A stretch of 62,000 bases of DNA from Prorocentrum cordatum (lineage: Eukaryota > Sar > Dinophyceae > Prorocentrales > Prorocentraceae): assembly GCA_963575745.1 (NCBI GenBank), contig CAUYUJ010015272.1, forward strand, positions 180,001 to 242,000, given 5' to 3'. This document shows positions 1 through 11,500 of the stretch, in pieces (position 1 is the stretch's first letter; each line of letters starts with the position of its first letter). The position numbers and the translations under genes are program-made. Below the pieces are notes generated by a model, which saw only the letters and a program-made list of their open reading frames with translations, did not search any database and was not told where the DNA came from.

Positions 1-142
1 TACTGTTCGGCCTAGATATCTACAGTTGGCGAAGCCACTGGCATGGTACCGAATGTTCAACTGCCCTATGTGATGCTCGTCAAACTGCGGCGTGGTCTGC
101 TCGATGGACGGGAGGCCTCTGAGCCAGAACGCGGGCATTGAC

Positions 143-1558
143 TCATGACGCCTGTGTCGCCAAGCTGTCCGTCTTGTCGAAGGCCTCGTGGCCTGTGTTC
201 TTTTCGCATTCCCATATACGATGATACAATGTTTCGTCTGTGAGTCCGCAACGTGGGCAGACGGCCGTGCTGATGACATGTCCTTCTTTCCTGCGTCTAG
301 TGCGCGTCCACTGACCTCCCGCCGTGACTAGGAGGCTGGGCGCCGCTTGATCCGCAGCGCCCTCTTGATGAAACTTCCTTTGCTCTCTGCGTATTCTCCA
401 AACATCAGCACCCATTTGAACTCCTTGACCGTCTTTTTGATTGGCCGCCTGCTTCCAGTAGATACTGCGCATTTCGTTGACGAGATCTCCAAGGATGGCC
501 GTGCGCTCCCAGTCCTGCGAGTAGTCATCGTCCGTGCTGCTGGGTATGATCCACGCCTGGAGCTGGCCATCTGGTAGCGGTCTGTCCCACTCCGTAGCGC
601 TGATGGGGCTCCAACCGATGTCCATGAGGGTTGCCTGCAGGGTGGCAATCGGGCCTTTGACATATGCCCATCTCCTTCGCCCAGCCTGCAGTAGTCTGTG
701 CCTGATCTTTTCCCATACCATTTTGATCCTTTGATGTATTGATGGGTTCACTTGCCATAATGGCAACCATTCTGAAACAACTCTCTTGCGCAACTCCAAA
801 CCAGGCTCCTTGTCACAGAGCTCGATGGCCAGGGTAGTGGTAAGGCACTTCCCACTCTGGCACCCTCCTGCTAGTTGTCCTGCTTGACGTCGTAACCTGG
901 TCAGGGAACCTAGGGCCACGCCGAAAGCTTGATGTCCGTAGGTCGCTTGAGGTAGGACACCCGTGGCCCATAGCCCTGTGGACTCTTTCGCCGGTGTGGT
1001 AGATCTTCGCATCCTCTTGATTCTGCCGAAACGCTTCGTGGCGTTGCTGATGCGCTTCTTGAGGGTTCGGACTGTGCGCTTTCTTCCCGCTGATGTATCA
1101 AGCCCAAGGTCTTTGGTATGGTTCGCTGCTTTGACTGGTATGCCACGCCGCCTTAAAATCCTCGCGGTGTCCTTGACCATCTGCCTGTCTGTACCGATGA
1201 GCACTGTCTTGTCCGAGATGGTGAGTCTCTGCTTCCGCATGCCTTGTGCCAGTATCAAGGCCACCTCGATCAGCTTCTCTGGGGTCTCTTTGTGCGTGCC
1301 CTCCGTTCTGGCGACCGCGTCGTCGGCGAACGTCCATAACCCTGCCCTCGGTGAGAGGGTGTGGGCCCTCTGGAGAATCGGGTGTAGAAACACTTTCGCT
1401 AGGCTCACGCCTCTGGAGGATCCAGCAACTATGGAGCGACTAACTTCAATCGGCTTGCTCAAGACCGCCTTGTCTTTGGTGGGCCTCGGAGCCGCGCACA
1501 CCAAGACCTCCAATTCGATTACCACTGCAGGATATCCCCATTCGCGAGCTATTCTCAT
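143..1558 (-). pseudogene. RT C-terminal half with CCHC zinc motif (element A)
   Basis: This 471-residue open frame starts just after an in-frame TAG, so its start is not a true N-terminus. FADD at residues 77-80 (about 1319-1330) is the RT catalytic motif C, the counterpart of YADD. It is followed by an RT motif D/E-like stretch and a thumb region with GVLPQATYGHQAFG. Near the end, CPRC...HRIWEC (about 206-259) fits C-x2-C-x8-H-x4-C, the zinc motif commonly found after the RT in non-LTR elements. The product would bind RNA or DNA and copy the element's RNA if the upstream part were intact. It is continuous with the fragment at 1562-1717 apart from the TAG. I am confident of the RT identity and of its being broken. 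Confidence 0.8.
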
Positions 1559-1717
1559 CTAGAGGACCAGGCTGACGCTGTCATCGAACTTCTCTATGTC
1601 CTTCAGGATCGCGCGGCTGGTGATGCCTATCTCGTACGCCGACTCGTCTAGTACTGCTCTCCGCAGCCCAGCTTTGATGGGCCGAACTGCCACGAATAGC
1701 TGTGTCCCAATGACCAC
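1559..1717 (-). pseudogene. RT motif A fragment of element A
   Basis: In the same frame as the next open stretch, the minus strand reads ...ILKDIEKFDDSVSLVL and then TAG (1559-1561). DIEKFDDSV fits RT motif A (D-x-x-x-x-F/Y-D), which supplies one catalytic aspartate. A TGA closes the frame upstream at 1718-1720. The fragment is too short to be a gene. It shows that RT motifs A and C were originally in one frame and have been separated by a nonsense change. Confidence 0.7.
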
Positions 1718-1719
1718 TC

Positions 1720-1935
1720 AAGGCGCTGCTCCACTCACTGCGTGGCGACGAACGAGTATGGCTCCAAAGCTTCACTGGTAGCGGCAACATTCCCAGGGCA
1801 CGTTCTCCTCCTGCTGGCTTGGGTACCACCGCTCCTAGGGTAGCAAACCATGCCTGGGCCACGTGCCCGCCTTCTCGCACATATTGATAAGCTCCACCAG
1901 CCGCAGCCGTGCCTCCGCAGGGAGCCTCTTGATGT
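1720..1935 (-). pseudogene. RT fingers fragments in two other frames (element A)
   Basis: Two short pieces bridge the linker and RT motif A. In one frame ELHDIKRLPAEARLRLVEL and then NMCEKAGTWP (about 1830-1935) resemble the start of non-LTR RTs, a helix followed by G-x-W-P. In another frame VVPKPAGGERALGMLPL (about 1770-1830) resembles the K-P-x-G-x-x-R segment before motif A. Each ends in a stop or changes frame, so at least two indels have occurred in about 200 bp. Confidence 0.65.
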
Positions 1936-3291
1936 CATGTAACTCTAGCCCATCCGCTCCACCAGCCTTTTTCTGCGCTGGTGGCCGCCATCGCTCCGTC
2001 GAGCTGCTCCAGCGTGATGGGCTCCGGGTCCTCCTTGCGCGCCTGCATGTGCATGAGGCGCAGCTCTGCCTTGATATATTCCCGTGTGTCTTCCTGATCT
2101 GTCCATACCTTACTCCATCTTTTGGCCTTTGTCTTCATCGACACCTCGGGGTCCGCCGAGCTAGCTCCGTTGCGGAACTGCTCGTTGACAACCTTTGTTG
2201 GGTCTTTGACGTGTCTGCGTAGGATCCCAGGCGACTCCGACCACATCTTCTTGGCCCATTTCGTGAACTGCTGCTTCTGTATTGTCATGCCCCGACTAAC
2301 TGCGATCGCCAGGTGGTTCTCAATTTCGCCTTTCATGCCAGCTAGCTCCGATGGTGCGAGGCTGGCAACTGACTGTAACTGCAGCATCCTCTCGTCTGCG
2401 CCATCCCTGTCGTACTTCTTCCCAAACACACTCTCCAATCCCAGGCGTCGCAACTGCAAGTGCGAGGTGGAAAGCTGCCGAGCGCATTCCTTCTGCTGCC
2501 TGGGGTCCGTTCCGTTGACTCTGAGGGCCTCGTACCTGGTGATGAGGGTGCCGATGATGGCCCAGAGCTCCGCTGGCTGGTACTTCATGTGTGTTCTGCC
2601 TGGCGTCGCTTTCGATCTTTGCCACCTGAAAGCAAAACCACCGCCTCTACCTCGGTAAGCGTCCGCCTCCTTGTCGTCCAACGTTTCTACACCGATGATC
2701 GCCTCCTCCAGAGCAGTGACCCAGGCCGCGTACTCTCCAGTAATCGCCTGCTCCATGAGACTTTGCTGCTCACCGTGGTGCAAGAGAAGTGGCTCTATCT
2801 CGTCCATCTGGCTCGTGTAAATCGGAGGGGTGCCTTTCGCTATTGCTGATATCAAACTTGTTTCGTCGATGATATACTGCGTGGTAACCTTCTCTACATT
2901 TGAACCTGGTGGTGGTTCCATGTGATCGATCTCTTCGCGCATGTACTCGGGGAGCTGCTCCAGTCGCCGAAGTCGAGCTGCCTCCCTCTTCTTGCTGCTC
3001 TTGCTCTCCGGATCTGGTAGCTTCTTCGGCGGTAGCACCACTGGGGGCGGACGAGGGAGCTGAAGGTGACGGTGCCACCAAGCGTGCGACCGGCCTGACA
3101 GGATGAGCCGCAACCCGGTGTGTGTCCTCCAGGGCACAGCCGCGACTGCTTCAATGCGAATACCCGCCGAAATATCTTCTCTGGCCACCGCGAAGTCGAT
3201 GAGGCTGCCTTTGCCTTTGTCGCAGGTGACTTCTACATTGGGCCGAATTACCTTCCCTCCAAGGCGCTGAGGGTTGGGTGATTGTGGCAGC
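1935..3291 (-). pseudogene. Endonuclease C-terminus and EN-RT linker (element A)
   Basis: The informative part of a longer open frame. Near 3185-3230 it reads CDKGKGSLIDFAVA, matching the S-x-I-D-[YF] segment of the APE/EEP endonuclease fold. PWRTHTGLRL (about 3110-3140) takes the place of the final catalytic S-D-H segment, so the usual Asp-His pair is altered. About 300 charged residues follow, ending in EPITLEQLDGAMAATSAEKG, which resembles the segment just before the RT in such elements. The open frame runs on to 4406, but only because the minisatellite there lacks stops in this frame. That extension should not be read as protein. The N-terminal half of the endonuclease is missing. Confidence 0.65.
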
Positions 3292-4060
3292 ATCGAGCGC
3301 TCGAGCTGCGTGCAGCGAGCGGGGCGCTCCGGCCGTGTGACGGAGACCCCGAACGCAAGCCAGCCACGCGGATGTCGGAGCAAGCCGCGCCGCGCGCGTG
3401 GCCGGGATGCCGGAGCGAGCCCAGGCCTGCGCGATGCGGCGGCCCAGATGCCAGAGCAAGCTGGGGCTTCGCCGCGGGACCCGCCAGCCGAATGCCAGAG
3501 CAAGCCGGCCGCGTCAGATGCTGGAGCAAGCCGACGGCGCTGGATGCTGGAGCAAGCCAGCGCGCCTGGGCCGTCGTCGGATGCCGGAGGAGCAAGCTGC
3601 CGAAGCCGGATGCCAGCGCAAGCTTGCCTCGCGGATGCCGGAGCAAGCCGCGCCGCGCGCGAGGCCGCGATGCTGGAGCAAGCCCGGGCCTGCGCGAGGC
3701 GGCGGTGCGGATGCACGAGCAAGCCGGCCGCAGGGGCCGCCAGCCGGGTGCCGGAGCAAGCTGGCCGCGTCGGATGCCAGAGCCGACGGGATGCCTGAGC
3801 AGGCCAGCGCGCGTGGGCTGGCCCCCTCGCGCGGCCTGGATGCCAGAGCAAGCCGGGGTCAGCGAGGATGCGGGTGCCCGCGTGCCAGAGCAAGCAGGGG
3901 CCGCGTCGCGGGGCCACCGTGGGATGCCAGGGCAAGCCGACGAACCTGGATGCCGGAGCAAGCCGGGGTCCTATCGCGAGGCCATGCCGAGGTGTGCCGA
4001 GCAGGCCAGCCACCGCCAAGACGGGCACGTACCGCCCCTTGGCAGCATGCCGCGTGCCAG
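3290..4060. repeat. GC-rich minisatellite with GAGCAAGC core
   Basis: The motif ATGCC(A/G)GAGCAAGC recurs every 25-45 bp, embedded in CG-rich spacers. A longer unit is also visible: the block starting CGCGGATGTCGGAGCAAGC at 3367 recurs, with changes, at 3630, an offset of 263 bp. All frames stay open over long distances, which produces alanine/arginine-rich spurious ORFs on both strands. Confidence 0.8.
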
Positions 4061-4740
4061 CGCGCGGGCGGTAGGCGGGGCCGCGCGGGAAGCTGCAGAG
4101 CTCGGCAGAGTCGATGTCCCCCCCTTCCCAGGAGCCCCAGCAGGGAGCCCAAGACCGCCCGAGACAAATTCTGAATCCACCCAACGGATAACGCATGTTA
4201 CCCCCCACCCCGTACCAGCAACGCCCCGGCCCCGATCCAGCGCGCGATCCCGGGCAGTTTTGGGTCTGTTGTGCACGTGGGCGTGCGCTAGTGTACACGC
4301 AGGCAGTGCGGTGTGCACGGGCGTTCTGGCGCACGCATCCGTCGTTGCAGCAGCAGCCGTGGTGTACGCAGGCATAAAGGGTGCACGCAAGTATTGTGGT
4401 GAACACATCACAAACCCTGTGGTGTACACAGGCGCCGTGGTGTACACAATCGCTGTAGTGCGCAAGGTCGCTACGATGTAAGCGCGCGTTGTGGGCTATA
4501 ATGGGCCCACGCGTATCTTCGCACTTGTTCCTCCTCCTCCCTCTTCATTTCCGTGCGCACAGGCAATGTATGTTCACATTCGCTGTGGGCTCAAAATGTC
4601 CAGGCGTTCCTCGGGCCAAAAAATACCAATAAGCACAATCAAATAATTACATTGGATATGACACTTTCGGGCCCACAGCAATTTCCCCTACTTTGGCTCC
4701 GTCGGGACCGTGGTTTGCTATGGCATAAACAGCCGCCGCG
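4061..4740. other. Left flank of the large satellite
   Basis: No gene recognised. Between about 4260 and 4470 the sequence is rich in imperfect TGTGTACACAGG-type segments. The segment at 4423-4440 is nearly repeated at 17801-17818 beyond the right end of the satellite. At 4186-4203 lies an imperfect inverted repeat (GGATAAC-GCAT-GTTACCC). A better version occurs in reverse orientation at 17912-17929. Confidence 0.5.
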
Positions 4741-4763
4741 GTGCACACACACACACACACACA

Positions 4764-4803
<40 letters not shown>

Positions 4804-4839
4804 CCCACTCACCCACCCACCCACCCACCCACACACACA

Positions 4840-4871
<32 letters not shown>

Positions 4872-4985
4872 CGTTCACTCTCACACACACTCACTCACAC
4901 ACTCTCACACACACACACACACACACGCGCACACACACGCACACCACACACACACCACACAGACACATACACACAAACACACATA
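4741..4985. repeat. Alternating CA/CG dinucleotide tract, left end of satellite
   Basis: Runs of CACACA, GCACGCAC and CACCCACC, almost entirely alternating purine-pyrimidine apart from the CCC and TCT interruptions. Such tracts can adopt Z-DNA. They are also typical seeds for tandem expansion. The tract grades into the 8-mer array to its right. Confidence 0.9.
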
Positions 4986-5178
4986 CACACAGACACACAG
5001 ACACACAGACACACAGACACACAGACACACAGACACACAGACACACAGACACACAGACACACAAACACACAGACACACAGACACACAGACACACAGACAC
5101 ACAAACACACAGACACACAGACACACAGACACACAAAAACACAGACACACAGACACACAGACACACAGACACACAGAC
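4986..5178. repeat. Octamer array ACACACAG
   Basis: The octamer ACACACAG (phase arbitrary) is repeated about two dozen times, with scattered G-to-A changes that give ACAAACAC. It sits between the CA tract and the decamer array and looks intermediate between the two. Confidence 0.9.
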
Positions 5179-5570
5179 ACGCGCAGACACGCACAGACAC
5201 GCACAGACACGCACAGACACGCACAGACACGCACAGACACGCACAGACACGCACAGACACGCACAGACACGCACAGACACGCACAGACACGCACAGACAC
5301 GCACAGACACGCACAGACACGCACAGACACGCACAGACACGCACAGACACGCACAGACACGCACAGACACGCACAGACACGCACAGACACGCACAGACAC
5401 GCACAGACACGCACAGACACGCACAGACACGCACAGACACGCACAGACACGCACAGACACGCACAGACACGCACAGACACGCACAGACACGCACAGGCAC
5501 GCACAGACACGCACAGACACGCACAGACACGCACAGACACGCACAGACACGCACAGACACGCACAGACAC
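5179..5570. repeat. Decamer array GCACAGACAC
   Basis: About 39 nearly perfect copies of GCACAGACAC. One unit near 5490 carries an A-to-G change (GCACAGGCAC). The low divergence compared with the rest of the satellite suggests recent expansion or homogenisation. Towards 5570 the unit switches to GCACAGAGAC. Confidence 0.95.
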
Positions 5571-8500
5571 GCACAGAGACGCACAGACATGCACAGAGAC
5601 GCACAGAGACGCACAGAGACGCACAGAGACGCACAGAGATGCACAGAGACGCACAGAGACGCAGTGAGACGCACAGAGACGCACAGAGACGCACAGAGAC
5701 GCACAGAGACGCACAGAGACGCACAGAGACGCACAGAGACGCACAGAGACGCACAGAGACGCACAGAGGCGCACAGAGGCGCACAGAGACGCACAGAGAC
5801 GCACAGAGACGCACAGAGACGCACAGAGACGCACAGAGACGCACAGAGACGCACAGAGACGCACAGAGCCGCACAGAACCGCACAAATATGCACAGAGAT
5901 GCACAGAGACGCACAGCGACGCACAGAGACGCACAGAGACGCACAGAGACGCACAGAGACGCACAGAGACGCACAGAGACGCACAGAGACGCACAGAGGC
6001 ACAGCACGCACAGAGAGACGCACAGACGCACGCACAGACGACAGCACGCACAGAGACGCACAGCGACGCACAGAGACGCACCGAGACGCACAGAGACGCA
6101 CAGAGACGCACAGAGGCGCACAGAGGCGCACAGAGACGCACAGAGACGCACAGAGACGCACAGAGACGCACAGAGACGCACAGAAACGCACAGAGACGCA
6201 CAGAGACGCACAGAAACGCACAGAGACGCGCAGAGACGCACAGAGACGCACAGCGACGCACAGAGGCGCACAGAGGCGCACAGAGGCGCACAGAGGCGCA
6301 CAGAGGCGCACAGAGACGCACAGCGACGCACAGCGACGCACAGAGACGCACAGAGACACAGAGACGCACGGAGACACAGCACAGCGACGCACAGCGACGC
6401 ACAGCGACGCACAGAGACGCACAGAGACGCACAGAGACGCACAGAGACGCACAGAGACGCACAGAGACGCACAGAGACGCACAGAGACGCACAGAGACGC
6501 ACAGAGACGCACAGAGACGCACAGAGACGCACAGAGACGCACAGAGACGCACAGAGACGCACAGAGGCGCACAGAAACGCACAGAGACGCACGGAGACGC
6601 ACGGAGACGCACAGAGACGCACAGAGACGCACAGTGACGCACAGAGACGCACAGAGACGCACAGGGACGCACAGAGACGCACAGAAACGCACAGAGACGC
6701 ACAGAGACGCACAGAGACGCACAGAGACGCACAGAAACGCACAGAGACGCACAGAGACGCACATAAGCGCACCGAGACGCACAGCGGCGAACAGCGGCGC
6801 ACAGCGGCGCACAGCGGCGCACAGCGGCGCACAGAGGCGCACAGAGACGCACAGAGACGCACAGAGACGCACACAGACGCACACAGACGGACAGACACGC
6901 ACATACACGCACAGCGACGCACAGACACGCACAGACACGCACAGACACGCACAGACACGCACAGACACGCACAGGCACGCACAGACACGCACAGACACGC
7001 ACAGAGACGCACAGAGATGCACAGAGACGCACAGAGACGCACAGAGACGCACAGAGACGCACAGAGACGCACAGACACGCACAGAGACGCACAGAGACGC
7101 ACAGAGGCGCACAGAGACGCCCAGAGACGCACAGAGACGCACAGAGACGCACAGCGACGCACAGCGACGCACAGAGACGCACAGAGACGCACAGAGACGC
7201 ACAGAGACGCACAGAGACGCACAGCGACGCACAACGACGCACAGAGACGCACAGAGACGCACATAGGACTCCAGAGGACGCACAGGGACGCACACAGACT
7301 CACAGAGTCCGACAGAGACGCACAGAGGACGCACAGAGACGCACAGAGACGCACAGATAGCACCGAGACGCACAGACACGCACAGAGAGCACGGGAGGCG
7401 ATAGACACGCACAGACGCGCACTAGACGCACAGAGGCGCACCCGAGGCGCACACACAGAGACGCACAGCGGCGCACAGAGGCGCACAGAGACGCACCAGA
7501 GACGCACAGAGACGCCACAAGTGATGCACAGAGGCGCACAGAGGCGCACAGAGATGCACACGCACACGCGCAGAGACGCGCAGAGGCGCGCAGAGACGCG
7601 CAGAGACGCACAGAGACGCGCAGAGACGCGCAGAGACGCACAGAGACGCACAGAGACGCACAGAGACGCACAGAGACGCACAGAGACGCACAGAGACGCA
7701 CAGAGACGCACAGAGACGCACAGAGACGCACAGAGACGCACAGAGACGCACAGAGACGCACAGAGACGCACAGAGACGCACAGAGACGCACAGAGGCGCA
7801 CAGAGGCGCACAGAGGCGCACAGCGGCGCACAGAGGCGCGCAGAGGCGCACAGAGGCGCACAGAGGCGCACAGCGACGCACAGCGACGCACAGCGACGCA
7901 CAGCGACGCACAGCGACGCACAGAGACGCACAGCGACGCACAGAGACGCACAGAGACGCACAGAGACGCACAGAGACGCACAGCGACGCACAGCGACGCA
8001 CAGCGACGCACAGCGACGCACAGAGACGCACAGAGACGCACAGAGACGCACAGAGACGCACAGAGACGCACAGAGACGCACAGCGACGCACAGCGACGCA
8101 CAGCGACGCACAGAGACGCACAGAGACGCACAGAGACGCACAGCGACGCACAGCGACGGACAGCGACGCACAGCGACGCACAGAGACGCACAGAGGCGCA
8201 CAGAGGCGCACAGAGACGCACAGAGACGCAACGAGACGCACAGAGACGCACAGAGACGCACAGAGACGCACAGAGACGCACAGAGACGCACAGAGACGCA
8301 CAGAGACGCACAGAGACGCACAGAGACGCACAGAGACGCACAGAGACGCACAGAGACGCACAGAGACGCACAGAGACGCACAGAGACGCACAGAGCCGCA
8401 CAGAGACGCACAGAGACGCACAGAGACGCACAGAGACGCACAGAGACGCACAGAGACGCACAGAGACGCCCAGAGACGCACACAGACGCACACAGACGGA

Positions 8501-11500
8501 CAGACACGCACATACACGCACAGCGACGCACAGAGACGCACAGAGACGCGCAGAGACCCACAGAGACGCACAGAGACGCACAGAGACGCACAGAGACGCA
8601 CAGAGACGCACAGAGACGCACAGCGGCGCACAGCGACGCACAGAGACGCACAGAGACGCACAGAAACGCACAGAGACGCACAGAGACGCACAGAGACGCA
8701 CAGAGAAGCACAGCGACGCACAGAGACGCACAGAGACGCACAGAGACGCACAGAACCGCACAGAGACGCACAGAGACGCACAGAGACGCACAGAGACGCA
8801 CAGAGACGCACAGAGACGCAAAGAGACGCACACAGACGCACAGAGACGCACAGAGGCGCACAGAGGCGCACAGAGGCGCACAGAGGCGCACAGAGACGCA
8901 CAGAGACGCACAGAGACGCACAGTGACGCACAGTGGCGCACAGAGACGCACAGAGACGCACAGAGACGCACAGAGACGCACAGAGACGCACAGAGGCGCA
9001 CAGCGGGACATGCGCGCCACAGAGAGCACACAGCCGCACCCCAGACGCACACAGACGCACACAGTACGCACAGACACGCATTAACACGCACAGCGACGCA
9101 CAGACACGCACAGAGACGCACAGGAGACGCACACACACACGCACAGACACGCACAGAGGACGCACAGGAACGCACAAGAGACGCACAGAGGCGCACAGAG
9201 GCGCACAGAGGCGCACAGAGGCCAGGAGAAGACGCAAGAGGCGCAAGAGGAGAGACGCACAGAGAAGAACAGAGACGCACAGAGGACGCACAGGAGACGC
9301 ACAGAGCGCACAGAGACGCACAGAATACGCACATAGACGCACAGCGACGCACAGCGACGCCACAAAGGCGCACAGGAGACGCACACGGACGCACAGAGAC
9401 GCTCAGCGACGCACAGCGACGCACAGAGACGCGCAGAGGGACGCACTGAGACCTCACAGAGGCGCACAGGGGGTCACAGGAGAGAGCACGAGCCGCCCAC
9501 AGAGACGGCACAGGACCATTGGACGGACGCACAGAGACGCACAGAGACGCAACAAGAGACGGCACTAGAGACGCACAGAACGCACAGAGGCGCACAGACA
9601 CGCACCGCGCGCACAGACACGCAACATCACAACCAAAGAGGCGCACCGCCAGAAGCGCACAGAGGGCGCACAGAGGCGCACAGAGACGCAACAGAGACGC
9701 CAGAGACGCACAGAGACGCACAGAGACGCACAGAGACGCACAGAGATGCACTAGAGCGCACAGAGCCGCACAGAGGCGCACAGAGACGCACAGAGACGCA
9801 CGAGACGCACAGAGACGCACAGAGACGCACAGAGACGCACAGAGACGCACAGAGACGCACAGAGACGCACAGAGACGCACAGAGACGCACAGAGACGCAC
9901 AGAGACGCACAGAGACGCACAGAGACGCACAGAGACGCACAGAGACGCACAGAGACGCACCGAGACGCACCGAGACGCACCGAGACGCACAGAGACGCAC
10001 AGAGACGCACAGAGACGCACAGAGACGCACAGAGACGCACAGAGACGCACAGAGACGCACAGAGACGCACAGAGGCGCACAGAGGCGCACAGAGGCGCAC
10101 AGCGGCGCACAGAGGCGCGCAGAGGCGCACAGAGGCGCACAGAGGCGCACAGCGACGCACAGCGACGCACAGCGACGCACAGCGACGCACAGCGACGCAC
10201 AGAGACGCACAGCGACGCACAGAGACGCACAGAGACGCACAGAGACGCACAGAGACGCACAGAGACGCACAGAGACGCACAGAGACGCACAGAGACGCAC
10301 AGAGACGCACAGAGACGCACAGAGACGCACAGAGACGCACAGAGACGCACAGAGACGCACAGAGACGCACAGAGACGCACAGAGACGCACAGAGACGCAC
10401 AGAGACGCACAGAGACGCACAGAGACGCACAGAGACGCACAGAGACGCACAGAGACGCACAGAGACGCACAGAGACGCACAGAGGCGCACAGAAACGCAC
10501 AGAGACGCACGGAGACGCACGGAGACGCACAGAGACGCACAGAGACGCACAGTGACGCACAGAGACGCACAGAGACGCACAGGGACGCACAGAGACGCAC
10601 AGAAACGCACAGAGACGCACAGAGACGCACAGAGACGCACAGAGACGCACAGAAACGCACAGAGACGCACAGAGACGCACATAAGCGCACCGAGACGCAC
10701 AGCGGCGAACAGCGGCGCACAGCGGCGCACAGCGGCGCACAGCGGCGCACAGAGGCGCACAGAGACGCACAGAGACGCACAGAGACGCACACAGACGCAC
10801 ACAGACGGACAGACACGCACATACACGCACAGCGACGCACAGACACGCACAGACACGCACAGACACGCACAGACACGCACAGACACGCACAGGCACGCAC
10901 AGACACGCACAGACACGCACAGAGACGCACAGAGATGCACAGAGACGCACAGAGACGCACAGAGACGCACAGAGACGCACAGAGACGCACAGACACGCAC
11001 AGAGACGCACAGAGACGCACAGAGGCGCACAGAGACGCCCAGAGACGCACAGAGACGCACAGAGACGCACAGCGACGCACAGCGACGCACAGAGACGCAC
11101 AGAGACGCACAGAGACGCACAGAGACGCACAGAGACGCACAGCGACGCACAACGACGCACAGAGACGCACAGAGACGCACATAGACGCACAGAGACGCAC
11201 AGGGACGCACACAGACTCACAGAGCCGCACAGAGACGCACAGAGACGCACAGAGACGCACAGAGACGCACAGATACGCACAGAGACGCACAGACACGCAC
11301 AGAGACGCACGGAGGCGCATAGACACGCACAGACGCGCACAGACACGCACAGAGGCGCACAGAGGCGCACAGACAGAGACGCACAGAGGCGCACAGAGGC
11401 GCACAGAGACGCACAGAGACGCACAGAGACGCACAGAGATGCACAGAGGCGCACAGAGGCGCACAGAGATGCACAGAGACGCGCAGAGACGCACAGAGAC

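Larger units (their letters stand above)
143..3291 (-). mobile_element. Decayed non-LTR retrotransposon A (EN tail, linker, RT, zinc motif)
   Basis: Reading leftwards from about 3291, the minus strand gives in order the C-terminal end of an APE-type endonuclease, a charged linker, an RT with motif A and motif C, an RT thumb/connection region and a CCHC zinc motif. This order is known for LINE-type elements that carry their own endonuclease. The reading frame changes at least three times between about 1720 and 1935, and a TAG lies at 1559-1561, so the copy is not expressible as one protein. It is 5'-truncated: upstream of 3291 the sequence turns into a GC-rich minisatellite. The expected RNase H would lie beyond the left edge of the window. 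The family is inferred from domain order and motifs; no search was run. Confidence 0.8.

Noticed and set aside
1935-4406. A single 823-residue protein
   Set aside because: Only the last part (downstream of 3291 on minus) resembles retroelement protein. The N-terminal 370 residues are translated minisatellite.
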